Shown: piece after piece, positions 9,187-17,996 of the stretch
Layout of the letters: each line of letters begins with the position of its first letter
Numbering within the stretch: the first letter of the stretch is position 1
Source of the DNA: Ignavibacteriales bacterium
Lineage (GTDB): Bacteria > Bacteroidota > Ignavibacteria > Ignavibacteriales > Melioribacteraceae
Direction of reading: 5' to 3'
DNA length: 64,000 nt
Assembly: GCA_021740915.1 (NCBI GenBank)
Contig: JAIOYW010000007.1
Span: forward strand, 1 to 64,000
The notes under the pieces: model-generated
Database searches by the model: none
What the model was told of the DNA's origin: nothing
The model's input: the letters and a program-made list of their open reading frames with translations, nothing else
Translations under genes and position numbers: made by a program

Positions 9187-9675
9187 TTATTTATTCGTAA
9201 TGATTTTTGCAGGGACACCTGCAACAACGGCTCCGGCCGGAACATCTTTAGTTACGACAGAACCAGCCCCGACTATCGCTTTCTCTCCGACAGTCACACC
9301 GCACATAATTGTAGAAGAAGAGCCGATAGAAGCGCCCTTTTTTATCCAGGTCTCCTCGAGTTTCCAGTCGGCTTCAGTCTGCATACTCCCATCCTCATTG
9401 GTTGCCCGTGGATACTTATCGTTAATAAAAGTTACATTATGCCCGATAAAAACATTATCTTCGATGTGAACGCCTTCACAGATAAATGTATGTGACGATA
9501 TTTTGCAATTTTTCCCGATGAAGGCATTTTTCTGTATCTCAACAAAAGCGCCGACTTTTGAGTTTTCATCTATCGTACATCCATAAAGATTCACAAAATC
9601 AAAAATCTTTACGTCATCTGCCATTGTTACATTATTGATATTCTTCTTTTCTGTTATTATTGTTTTCTTTTCCAT
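9187..9675 (-). CDS. left-handed beta-helix N-acetyltransferase (WlbB/WbpD-like)
   Basis: The protein is 162 residues from the MEKKTII start, which has AGGCGG upstream. It is built of hexapeptide repeats (for example IDENSKVGAFVEI and IEDNVFIGHNVTF) and ends GAGSVVTKDVPAGAVVAGVPAKI, the standard end of trimeric LbH acetyltransferases. With a Gfo/Idh/MocA dehydrogenase and a DegT aminotransferase directly upstream, it matches the WlbABC/WbpBED pathway, in which a 3-amino sugar nucleotide is N-acetylated with acetyl-CoA. The exact sugar cannot be read from sequence. The gene is followed by a clear terminator, so it ends this three-gene unit. Confidence 0.85.
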   Translation of the reverse strand: MEKKTIITEKKNINNVTMADDVKIFDFVNLYGCTIDENSKVGAFVEIQKNAFIGKNCKISSHTFICEGVHIEDNVFIGHNVTFINDKYPRATNEDGSMQTEADWKLEETWIKKGASIGSSSTIMCGVTVGEKAIVGAGSVVTKDVPAGAVVAGVPAKIITNK

Positions 9676-9685
9676 TTTTGCCCGC

Positions 9686-10687
9686 CTATTTGATATCAAC
9701 CAGTTTACCACGATTCTTGATAGATTCTTCCGCTGCCTTCAGAATCTTAACAACTTCAAGTCCATCTCTGCCGGAAGTCAACGGCTGACGGTCTTCTTTT
9801 ATTGAACTCAGGAATTCTTTAGCGCCAAGCGAGAGCGCTTCGGTGGCGACAACTTTCGGCGAGTACATATCTCCGATCCTGTATTGAACGAGAGCTTCAT
9901 GAATACTTTCTGTTGTTTTCATTTCAACTCCGCTGTCATAAACTTTGATCTTTTCAAAGTTCTCCATATCGTCAAAGACAAGCATTTTCTTCTTACCGCC
10001 TAATATCATTTTCCTGATTTTAACCGGAGATGTCCAGTTAACATGAAAATGAGCAAAACTGTTTCCACTGAAATAAACGGAAATATGAGCTATATTTTCA
10101 TGATTGTAGTAGTTTGCAATTCCGTGAGCAGCAACAGCTTCAACTTTTTTATCGGATAAAAGATAACTCATTATCGAAAGATCGTGTGGAGCAAGATCCC
10201 ATATTACATTAACATCGTGCTGGAATAATCCAAGGTTTATCCGGACAGAATCGAAGTACATTATATCTCCGAGTTCGCCGCTCTGAACCAGCTCTTTCAT
10301 TTTTTTTACCGCGCCGGTATAGATAAAAGTATGATCAACATATATCTTAAGATTATTCCTGACTGCTGTTTCAATTAAATCTTCTGCTTCTTCTACTGTA
10401 GCAGTGAAGGGCTTTTCGACCCAGATATGTTTTCCATTTTCCAGAAGTTCTTTTGCGAATTTATAATGGAGGTCAACAGGAGTTGCTATTGCAACAGCTT
10501 CAGCATCTCCTTTCACAATCTCCCTGTAATCAGTGATCAGTTCCACAGAAGGAAAACGATCCTTAATAAATTTTAACCTCTCAGGTTTAACATCGCATCC
10601 GTAAACTTTTTTAACTTCGGGCTGAGAGAGAAAATTCCTGACCAGATTTGGTCCCCAGTATCCCAGACCAATAATTCCAATATTCAT
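9686..10687 (-). CDS. Gfo/Idh/MocA sugar-nucleotide dehydrogenase (WlbA/WbpB-like)
   Basis: This 333-residue NAD(P)-dependent oxidoreductase has the Rossmann motif GIIGLGYWGPNLVRNF at residues 3-18 and the family motif WVEKPFTATVEEAEDL near residue 100, whose EKP is the signature of the fold. The C-terminal alpha/beta domain binds the sugar nucleotide. In the Wlb/Wbp pathway this enzyme oxidises the C3 hydroxyl of a UDP-GlcNAc-uronate to a ketone, which the neighbouring aminotransferase then aminates. The gene order dehydrogenase, aminotransferase, acetyltransferase supports this role. A UDP-GlcNAc 6-dehydrogenase (WbpA) is not in the window. Confidence 0.85.
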   Translation of the reverse strand: MNIGIIGLGYWGPNLVRNFLSQPEVKKVYGCDVKPERLKFIKDRFPSVELITDYREIVKGDAEAVAIATPVDLHYKFAKELLENGKHIWVEKPFTATVEEAEDLIETAVRNNLKIYVDHTFIYTGAVKKMKELVQSGELGDIMYFDSVRINLGLFQHDVNVIWDLAPHDLSIMSYLLSDKKVEAVAAHGIANYYNHENIAHISVYFSGNSFAHFHVNWTSPVKIRKMILGGKKKMLVFDDMENFEKIKVYDSGVEMKTTESIHEALVQYRIGDMYSPKVVATEALSLGAKEFLSSIKEDRQPLTSGRDGLEVVKILKAAEESIKNRGKLVDIK

Positions 10688-10699
10688 TGTCTGTCCTGT

Positions 10700-11830
10700 T
10701 TATTTTTTGAAGAATTCTTTGATTTTTGAAGCGATAAAACTGATCTGCTCATCAGAAAGCTCCGGAAACATAGGCAGTGAAAGTCCATGCTCTGCCAGGG
10801 CTTCAGTAACCGGGAAATCGCCTTTTTTATACCCGAGCCCTGCAAAACATTCCTGTTGATGAAGCGGCACAGGATAATGCAGCCCGGAAGCAATTTCATT
10901 CTGTCCGAGGAAAGCCTGGAGCTGATCGCGTGTTTCGGTTGAAAGAGTTGTTTGAGGCTTAACCTGAATTACAAAAAGATGATAGACATGTTTTGCATAA
11001 TCCATTTCTTTGGGAACGATTATCTCCGGGATGTCCCTGAGTTCTTCGTAGTATTTCTTTGCAGCCCTTCTTCTTCCCTCAGTCCACTGATCAAGATATT
11101 TTAACTTAACACCGAGAACGGATCCCTGAAAACCTTCCATTCTGTAATTGTGCCCATACATTTGATGATAATATTTTTTTGATGCGCCATGATCGCGGAT
11201 CATACGGCATTTTTCAGCGAGAGTATCATCATTAGTTGTAACTGCGCCGCCTTCTCCATATGCACCAAGATTTTTGCCCGGATAAAAACTGAAAGAAGCT
11301 GATTTCGCAAGTCCGCCGATTTTTTTGCCTTTATATTCAGCATTATGTGCCTGTGCTGCATCTTCAACAAGCAGAATATTGTGTTTATCTGCAATTTTAC
11401 GCAGCGGATCAAGATCAGCCGGTTGTCCGTAAAGGTGAACCGCAACAATTGCTTTAGTTTTCGAAGTAATAGCTGCTTCTACTTTTGCCGGATCAAGATT
11501 GTAGCTTTCCGGATGGCAATCAACAAATACAGGAGTTGCGCCGCAGAGAGTTGCTCCCCACGCAGTTGCAATAAATGTGTTGGCGGGAATAATTACTTCA
11601 TCTCCCCGCCTGATGCCTTCAGCCCAGAGCGCCAGGTGATTTCCGTCAGTTCCTGAACTGACTGCAACACAATGCTTAACGCCATGTTTTTCAGCGAATT
11701 GTTTTTCAAAATCAAATACATGTTTCCCCATTACAAATGAGGTGTTTTCACATACGCTTTCAAGTGCGGGTAAAATTTCATGCTTAATCGATTGATATTG
11801 TACCTTGAGGTCGAGAAAAGGAACCTTCAT
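10700..11830 (-). CDS. DegT/DnrJ/EryC1 sugar aminotransferase (WlbC/WbpE-like)
   Basis: The protein is 376 residues from the MKVPFLDLK start, which has GGGAGG six bases upstream. The N-terminal VPFLDLKVQYQSI, the GTDGNHLAL loop, EDAAQAHNAEYKGKKIG and SFSFYPGKNLGAYGEGG are all family signatures. The Lys of the YPGKNLG segment is the PLP-binding lysine. The enzyme uses PLP and usually glutamate to aminate a keto sugar nucleotide. It heads a three-gene minus-strand unit with the dehydrogenase and acetyltransferase downstream. A 17-bp palindrome lies about 50 bases upstream of the start and might be an operator. Confidence 0.88.
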   Translation of the reverse strand: MKVPFLDLKVQYQSIKHEILPALESVCENTSFVMGKHVFDFEKQFAEKHGVKHCVAVSSGTDGNHLALWAEGIRRGDEVIIPANTFIATAWGATLCGATPVFVDCHPESYNLDPAKVEAAITSKTKAIVAVHLYGQPADLDPLRKIADKHNILLVEDAAQAHNAEYKGKKIGGLAKSASFSFYPGKNLGAYGEGGAVTTNDDTLAEKCRMIRDHGASKKYYHQMYGHNYRMEGFQGSVLGVKLKYLDQWTEGRRRAAKKYYEELRDIPEIIVPKEMDYAKHVYHLFVIQVKPQTTLSTETRDQLQAFLGQNEIASGLHYPVPLHQQECFAGLGYKKGDFPVTEALAEHGLSLPMFPELSDEQISFIASKIKEFFKK

Positions 11831-12329
11831 TTTTCCTCCCGGAATTTCCATTTGATTATTTAGGATTATAAAATATTATTTAGTAATACTAAATTAATAG
11901 TTATTTCAGAATAATTAGCAATGCATCTTGTTAAAGAAATAATTCACTGGCGTCAAGGATAGCTTAGATTAGTCGAAATTCTTGTAAATTTTGCTGGTTA
12001 ATTTTCGGCACATAAATAATATTTTATTTTATCATACTGTTAATTTCACAGATTAGTACTTATCATTAAAATCATTTAATCGAAAAGCAAATCATTCAAT
12101 AGTAAAAACGCACAAAGACAATACGAAGAAAATTCCAAAAATCAAATACTTCTAGCTAAAGTGCTGAGGCAAGTGCCCGGACAAACAGACAGGACAACCG
12201 ACCAACGTAAAAATTTCTCGAAACCATCAACATTCCAATTCAACAGATGAATTAGTGCCCTTTGTTTATATTTCGGTTACCTTAGCTGTTTGCTCCTCGA
12301 TGAATTCATTAATATTTGTCAAATAAAAA
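11831..12329. other. AT-rich 499-bp region without a gene
   Basis: I see no gene here. It separates the amino-sugar unit from the lipoprotein gene further along the minus strand and holds an 8+1+8 inverted repeat at 11878-11894. The composition is more AT-rich than the neighbouring genes. Confidence 0.6.
11878..11894. promoter_or_regulatory. 17-bp palindrome upstream of the aminotransferase gene
   Basis: The arms atttagta and tactaaat flank a single A. The centre is about 56 bases before the minus-strand ATG at 11830, a position where a regulator could act. The sequence is AT-rich, so a chance palindrome is possible. Confidence 0.3.
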
Positions 12330-13277
12330 CTATTTACTAAAACTTTCGATTACTGTAGGACGTAGAACAGTATCCTTGTGCCCATCAGGATAGCAAAAAA
12401 TATCAGCATATGTTACACTGTCAAGTCTTTCTAACCATCCAGTGCTCACGGCAGCATCACAAAATGCTTCTAATCTTTCAAAAGAAAAGTGGCCACCTCC
12501 TCCTGGAAGAGTGTCTGCACAGTATAACCACACCTCATTTTGGCCAATACTTTTGGCAAGATCTAATAAAGCCTCATATTGGGTAATTTGACTTATATTT
12601 ATCCAATGGGATTTGCATTTATCAGATTCGACACTATCAAAAGGGTGGTAAAAAAAGGATTCATATTTATTCCACATCTGATTTTGTAAAGAATATGAGG
12701 AGTACATAACATACATCTTTTTGTGCTGTACAAAATCCTTTAGAGAATCAATTTCTGAATCGAGCGTATCACGAACATCGGACACTACTAGCTCTAGGTT
12801 GTTAACTTTAAGACTATTGTAAATCGAATCCATTTTGGTTATGCGTGCGCCCTTGATAAACGGTTCGTCAATATAAATACCCAAAACTCCAGGAAATTCT
12901 GTAAACCATGCTATTGGATCTCCCCAAGCTAAAATCCTGTATAATTTTTTTGTATCCCAATTATCTTGTATTGCGCGAAAATAATGATCATAGGATTTGA
13001 ACAGAGCATAAGAAAATCCGTACTTATCTTTATACAAACCATATGGAGGAATCCCCCCACTATACCAATAAAAAGGAGGCCAAATACCAATACGATAGTT
13101 TGAATCCGCTACATATGCATGAAGAGTTCTTTTAATTTCAATTTTACCACAATTTGCAACCCAATTTTTTTCTAGTGAAATAATTTCAGAGTTATTTAAT
13201 TCGTTTTCAACTGGTTTCTGACAATTAAATAATCCTATCAAAATCAAAAATAATAGAATAAAACTATAGTTTCTCAT
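12330..13277 (-). CDS. predicted lipoprotein of unknown function
   Basis: The protein is 315 residues from MRNYSFI, chosen because AAAGGAG lies seven bases upstream and an N-terminal hydrophobic segment follows at once. The signal ends FLILIGLFNCQK, a relaxed lipoprotein box with Asn before Cys, so export and lipid attachment are likely but not certain. The mature part is rich in Tyr, Trp and Asp and has a short IYIDEPF strand that recalls the acidic end of a TIM-barrel hydrolase, but I would not assign a glycosidase from it. It lies in a low-GC islet with long non-coding flanks and looks different in codon use from the surrounding genes. Confidence 0.6.
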   Translation of the reverse strand: MRNYSFILLFLILIGLFNCQKPVENELNNSEIISLEKNWVANCGKIEIKRTLHAYVADSNYRIGIWPPFYWYSGGIPPYGLYKDKYGFSYALFKSYDHYFRAIQDNWDTKKLYRILAWGDPIAWFTEFPGVLGIYIDEPFIKGARITKMDSIYNSLKVNNLELVVSDVRDTLDSEIDSLKDFVQHKKMYVMYSSYSLQNQMWNKYESFFYHPFDSVESDKCKSHWINISQITQYEALLDLAKSIGQNEVWLYCADTLPGGGGHFSFERLEAFCDAAVSTGWLERLDSVTYADIFCYPDGHKDTVLRPTVIESFSK

Positions 13278-13359
13278 TGAACGCTCCTTTGAATATAAGC
13301 AAATTAACTGGTAAAAAGTCGATCGGTACCGGAATTTTCGCCAGAAAAGGGTGTTATTA

Positions 13360-14265
13360 TCAAAAAGTAAAAATGATTTTCGTATAGTAAACAGCAAGCT
13401 CTTCATGAGTCATTCCATCAAAGCACTTATCTATTTTCATATTTTTTAACCTTTCAATATCCTCTTGATCAACTTTATTTTCCTTCCAGAGGACATTTGC
13501 GCCATGTGACTTCCAGATTTCAATAAACTGCTTTTCGCGCATGCGATTATGATAACTTATTTTATTGTAAACCCAGAATGCCCATACTTTTTCTGAATAT
13601 TTCAGAAAATTAACTTTTGATACTTTCTTATCTGCTGCATTATAATGATCATGTAAGCCGATAACATGAAAATTAAAACCGGTTTTTTTAAGAATTCTTT
13701 TAGATTCAATAGCTAGATCATGTACAACATTCTCCGGCACATGTTCAAAAACAGCGTAACTATAAACTAAATCGACACTATCATTTTCTAATTTTGTTTG
13801 CGCTGCATCTCCCGGTGCATGATAAAGTATATTTGCTTTCATCAATATCTCTTCAAGGTTGTCACATGCGGTAATACGCTGTAGTCTCTCTGATAAAACT
13901 TTTTCTGAAAGACCAGCGATTTCTGCCGCCTGACCGAGTTTGCTATTAACTGCTTCAATCACCATATTCACCAGTTCAAAACGAAGATGGGGCACATGGT
14001 CATAAGTATGAACTGTTTTAGCACCCATCAGATACAAGAGAACTGCATTAATCGCATCCCACCCTGTACCGATTTCTACAACTGTGCTATTTTCTAATTT
14101 CAAGTATTCATTTAGTGTCCTCAAGTTTTCAAGAAGTCCGATAATCCGTTCTTCTGTCTTATGTTTCATGTGACTCTTATTTACCTTCTGCAATAAATAA
14201 TTCACATTTTCCCCCATTGGCAGCCTGCTGAGAATAAATTGAATCAGAACTTTAAATTTCCACAT
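13360..14265 (-). CDS. SAM-dependent methyltransferase of the polysaccharide locus
   Basis: The protein is 301 residues from MWKFKVLI, which has GGAG about eight bases upstream. The SAM-binding loop is VVEIGTGWDAINAVLL, followed by VHTYDHVPHLRFE, with an acidic residue to hold the ribose. The later DLVYSYAVFEHV and ESKRILKKTGF are motifs III-IV of class I methyltransferases. It may methylate a sugar or another metabolite, but the target is unknown. It lies 82 bases upstream of the lipoprotein gene on the same strand, and both are isolated by long gene-free stretches, so they may have been acquired together. Confidence 0.75.
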   Translation of the reverse strand: MWKFKVLIQFILSRLPMGENVNYLLQKVNKSHMKHKTEERIIGLLENLRTLNEYLKLENSTVVEIGTGWDAINAVLLYLMGAKTVHTYDHVPHLRFELVNMVIEAVNSKLGQAAEIAGLSEKVLSERLQRITACDNLEEILMKANILYHAPGDAAQTKLENDSVDLVYSYAVFEHVPENVVHDLAIESKRILKKTGFNFHVIGLHDHYNAADKKVSKVNFLKYSEKVWAFWVYNKISYHNRMREKQFIEIWKSHGANVLWKENKVDQEDIERLKNMKIDKCFDGMTHEELAVYYTKIIFTF

Positions 14266-14806
14266 AGCTTTTCTCCATGTTTTCCATAGACCCTTACCTG
14301 ATAAGAATCCGGTTAAAATCAAACCTTCTTTTAGTCAGACTGTAAGCAGTTAGGGTTGGTATTCTTCTAAAATTTAATCGAATTTTTTAGTTTTATTTTT
14401 TTATTTAATGTAAAAATTTCTTGGATCTGTTAGCACAACAAATTCAGAGAACAAACTTAAGTTGACATTTTCAATATTACGGACTATTCATGTTCGTTGC
14501 TTGATTCTCAATATGAATACAAATCAAAGATCATTTATCGTTTGAGATAATTCTTAATTCTATACGAAATATACCATTTTTTGCAGGCTGATTCAATTTC
14601 CTTTCCCTGCTAATTGCGCTAACAAAATTTTTGACATATCGATGATTGGCAGCAGATATCCCATAATTACACTTCGTAACCTTTAGAAAATAAATTCGCG
14701 ACCTGGCAATGGTTCATCCAAATTTGCCTCCAATACGAGTGCGTTTTTTGATATTTGCAGGATTCGGTTAATAATATTCTATGACTATTCTTTGCTTTGT
14801 ATTATT
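14266..14806. other. 541-bp gene-free region
   Basis: No credible reading frame is present on either strand. The stretch is AT-rich and lies between the GT4 gene and the methyltransferase. I see no repeat or terminator in it. Confidence 0.6.
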
Positions 14807-15988
14807 TTATTTAACGGATTCGGATAATTGGGTGTAAATCGCCAGTAATTCTGCTTCATCATTCTTCCAGTTATATTTACTTCTGACTGCTGCCAAACCT
14901 TTATCGCCATATTTTGAGGTGCTTTGCAGCATTTCAGAGGCTGCCAGCGCAAAACTTTTTGCGTCTCCCGAGACAAAAAATTCTCCGGCTCCGGTCTCTT
15001 CAATAATGCGTTTCAACGGTTTTGCATCTGAAACAATTATTGGTTTGCCTGCCGCCATATATTCAAAAAGCTTATGCGGAATTGTAGTATTAATAAACGG
15101 GTTTGAAGGCTGTGAAATTATGCAGATTTCGGCTGTTGAGATATACTTTCCTATCTGATCGTGACCCGGCCATGCAAGAAACATTACCATATCCTGAACG
15201 CCGTGCTGCACTGCGGTTTCTTTGAGGAACGGTATTGCAGTGCCTTCGCCCACAATTGCCAGAGCTGCATTAGGGAAAGATCGACGCAGGTATTTCATTG
15301 CCTCCACAGGTATCTCAAGCCCTCGTTCATAACCGACTGTCCCTGAGTATATGATTATTTGTTTACCCTCGAATTCTTTTATTCCTGCCGTTTCTCCTCC
15401 CACAATAAAAGTTTCAAGGTCAACAGTGTTCGAAACCTCCCTTAGTGTATCAGGAGCGACCCCCTGGGCTTTTAATCGTTCTGTGTTTTCTGACACAACA
15501 CTAATGATGATATCAGCAAATATTATACTGAACTTTTCCAATAAAGCCGCGAGTGCAGGATTTTTGAATATTTTGTTCAACATCCCCTTTTTATTGAAAT
15601 ATCTGAGTGCTTCCGGATAGTTTTCATGCATATCAAAAATAAGAGGTTTCCCGGTCAGAATTTTTAATATAACCCCAAGCGGCATCATAGGCAGATCGTG
15701 CGCGTGAATAAAATCAGGACGATATTTTATCACAAGCCAGACAGCACGAAGAATAAAATGGGGGTTAAAGAACACAGGAAAATTCATTATTTGGTTGAGC
15801 CTGATGTTCCTGAACGGCGCCCAAAGCCGTTCGATAATGACCCCTGAGAAATGCTTTTTCTTTACGTTCCCATAATTATTGCAGAGAAGAACAACCCTGA
15901 AATCGTTGCGGTTCAGCGATGTGATTTCTTTTTCAAGCCTGATATCGGGCGGAAAAGGCGCCTGAAGAAGCATTAAAGTCGTTTTCAT
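14807..15988 (-). CDS. family 4 glycosyltransferase
   Basis: The protein is about 393 residues from MKTTLMLLQ, chosen because GAAGTG stands eight bases upstream; the ATG two codons earlier is too close to it. The N-terminal domain has FPPDIRLEKEI and IHAHDLPMMPLGV, and the C-terminal domain has IYSGTVGYERGLE, IVGEGTAIPFL and PHKLFEYMAAGKPI. The last segment holds the glutamate that contacts the nucleotide ribose in GT4 (GT-B) retaining transferases. It is cytoplasmic and would add a sugar to the lipid-linked repeat unit. The gene starts just after the stop of the upstream methyltransferase. Confidence 0.9.
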   Translation of the reverse strand: MKTTLMLLQAPFPPDIRLEKEITSLNRNDFRVVLLCNNYGNVKKKHFSGVIIERLWAPFRNIRLNQIMNFPVFFNPHFILRAVWLVIKYRPDFIHAHDLPMMPLGVILKILTGKPLIFDMHENYPEALRYFNKKGMLNKIFKNPALAALLEKFSIIFADIIISVVSENTERLKAQGVAPDTLREVSNTVDLETFIVGGETAGIKEFEGKQIIIYSGTVGYERGLEIPVEAMKYLRRSFPNAALAIVGEGTAIPFLKETAVQHGVQDMVMFLAWPGHDQIGKYISTAEICIISQPSNPFINTTIPHKLFEYMAAGKPIIVSDAKPLKRIIEETGAGEFFVSGDAKSFALAASEMLQSTSKYGDKGLAAVRSKYNWKNDEAELLAIYTQLSESVK

Positions 15989-15995
15989 TTGCATT

Positions 15996-16790
15996 TCACT
16001 TCGAAAGTATATAAACCGCACGAGAAACGAGATATTTGCTAATAAAAGGAAATTTTTCAAGCAGACTAAGATTTTTGATCATCCTCCGCCTGAAATAAAA
16101 AATCTTCAAATCAGCCTCAGATGCCAATGCATCAAATTCATGAATTCTTATCCGGTTAAGTTCCAGATAATGTTCAACCGAGTTTAGCGTTCCCATTGTT
16201 GATTTCTGCGGGCTGTTTTTTACGAATTCTATCAGAGTTTCATCTGAAAAAATCAACTGGCACCATGGAAAACTGATATAGTCATAGAGATGAGATGCTT
16301 CGAAACTCTCCCAAGGCGGAAATTCCAGGCATATTCTCCCGCCTGTTTTTAACACACGCTTACATTCCCTCAAGGCGCTGAATAAAAGTTCACGGGAAAT
16401 ATGTTCAACCACATCATTAAGAAAAATCAAATCAAAAGTATCGTCAGGAAATGGAAGCTCGGAAATGCTGGCGACTTTAAATTCGATAAAATCTTTGTCA
16501 TTTTTTTTTGCAAATGCGATTGCAGCCTCAATTCTTTTAGGATCAATATCAACCCCTGTTATTAATGCGGGTTCTTTCTCCGCGAAAAAAACAGTTTTAC
16601 CACCGAGACCGCACCCGGCATCAAGCACAACTTTTCCTTTAATATCAATATGATCGCTAAAATGAGAATAGCTCTGCTTTGCCCATACATACTGTGTTTG
16701 GGAATATGCTTCATTTGACTCTCTTCCAGGTCTTTCCTTTGGAGGTAAAATAATATTGAAGGCTTCAATAAGTTTTGTCTGGAACGACAT
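15996..16790 (-). CDS. class I SAM-dependent methyltransferase
   Basis: The protein has 264 residues and starts at an ATG with AAAAGGAG eight bases upstream. The SAM site is VVLDAGCGLGGKTVFFA, followed by ITGVDIDPKRIEAA and the DLIFLNDVVEHI stretch; CKRVLKTGGRICLEFPPW completes the core. It most likely methylates a sugar or intermediate of the surface polysaccharide, but the acceptor is not visible in the sequence. It is tightly packed between two GT4 genes, seven bases from the one downstream. Confidence 0.85.
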   Translation of the reverse strand: MSFQTKLIEAFNIILPPKERPGRESNEAYSQTQYVWAKQSYSHFSDHIDIKGKVVLDAGCGLGGKTVFFAEKEPALITGVDIDPKRIEAAIAFAKKNDKDFIEFKVASISELPFPDDTFDLIFLNDVVEHISRELLFSALRECKRVLKTGGRICLEFPPWESFEASHLYDYISFPWCQLIFSDETLIEFVKNSPQKSTMGTLNSVEHYLELNRIRIHEFDALASEADLKIFYFRRRMIKNLSLLEKFPFISKYLVSRAVYILSK

Positions 16791-16802
16791 TAATTTCTCC
16801 TT

Positions 16803-17996
16803 TTAGATTTTTCCAATTTTAAAATTATTTGATGCTTCACGGTATATCGCGGTTGTCAGGGATGCATTTCTACTCCAGGTCATCTCCTTAATAGATAAAT
16901 AGCCCTTCTTGCCCAGGTCGTTTCGCAGATTTTCATCCGATATTAACAATTCAATTTTTTCTGCCAGATCATCAGAGTTTTTTGGTTCAACCAGTAATCC
17001 GTTAACTCCGTGCCGGATAACATCCGCAATACCCTCACCGGACGTACCGATAACTGGTTTCCGGAAAGACATAGCTTCCAGATAAACAACTCCGAACGCC
17101 TCATCCCAGCTTGGGAGGACAAAAATATCGCACAAACTCATTAGCTCAAGCATATCATTATGAGCAACCGTCCCCTTAAATTCAAAGAACTCAGAGACTT
17201 TGTTATCAATAGCTAAATTTCTCATGGAATCGAGCAAGTCGCCGCCGCCTGCAACGGTTACACTAAAATCCTGCCGTTTTTCTTTGAGTAATTTTACGGC
17301 TTCAATAAGATATCTGAGTCCCTTCCTCTCGATAAGTGTGGCAGCAAACAGAATATTCAGTTTTTTATTTGACTTTTGTCTTAAACTTCGGCTATCTATC
17401 TCAGAAAACCCGTTATGGACGCAAAAAATATTCTTTGTTCTGGAAGTGAATCTACGAATTCTCTCCACAACTACAGAAGATACTCCGATAACAGCAGATG
17501 CTGATTCGATTGCTTTTTTTGATCCGCTGAATTTGCGTTTGCTGAGTATAAGTTTATAAACGGAATCTCCGTGTACCGTAAGAATATAAGGAATTCCTGT
17601 TTTTTCCGAAATTATTTTTGCTCCCACATCGTCCGGTGAACTGCCGTGTGCGTGAATAATGTCAAATTTCCCTTCAAGTTTGTGTTTTCTTATGAGCCTC
17701 TCAACATATATCGCATACAAGATTCCCCAGTATTGCTTAAAAATTCCGCCCGGTATTGCAAGATAACGGCTGTGGTAAATCTCCACTCCTTCAATAATTT
17801 CCTTTTCAGGAATCATTTTAATTTTTCTATACCGGTCTGAAAAACGATGGGCAAAAGGTGGAACAAACGGAACAGGTGCAATAACAAATACTTCAATTCC
17901 AGCTTTTTTCAATTCCTTAACCTGCTCGTGAACGAAAACACCGGACATATATATCTTCGAATTAGGGTACATTGAGGATAAAATGAGAACTTTCAT
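16803..17996 (-). CDS. family 4 glycosyltransferase
   Basis: This 397-residue GT-B enzyme has ILSSMYPNSKIYMSGVFVHEQ at its N-terminus, the HAHGSSPDDVGA loop, the central FAATLIERKGLRYLIEA, and EAFGVVYLEAMSFRKP near residue 300, which carries the E-x7-E pair of GT4. It probably adds one sugar of the repeat unit at the cytoplasmic face. The ATG overlaps the stop of the flippase gene by four bases, so the two genes are translationally coupled. Confidence 0.9.
   Translation of the reverse strand: MKVLILSSMYPNSKIYMSGVFVHEQVKELKKAGIEVFVIAPVPFVPPFAHRFSDRYRKIKMIPEKEIIEGVEIYHSRYLAIPGGIFKQYWGILYAIYVERLIRKHKLEGKFDIIHAHGSSPDDVGAKIISEKTGIPYILTVHGDSVYKLILSKRKFSGSKKAIESASAVIGVSSVVVERIRRFTSRTKNIFCVHNGFSEIDSRSLRQKSNKKLNILFAATLIERKGLRYLIEAVKLLKEKRQDFSVTVAGGGDLLDSMRNLAIDNKVSEFFEFKGTVAHNDMLELMSLCDIFVLPSWDEAFGVVYLEAMSFRKPVIGTSGEGIADVIRHGVNGLLVEPKNSDDLAEKIELLISDENLRNDLGKKGYLSIKEMTWSRNASLTTAIYREASNNFKIGKI

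Noticed and set aside
12330-13277. Glycoside hydrolase assignment for the islet lipoprotein
   Set aside because: It rests only on a short IYIDEP stretch; no full family pattern is visible.
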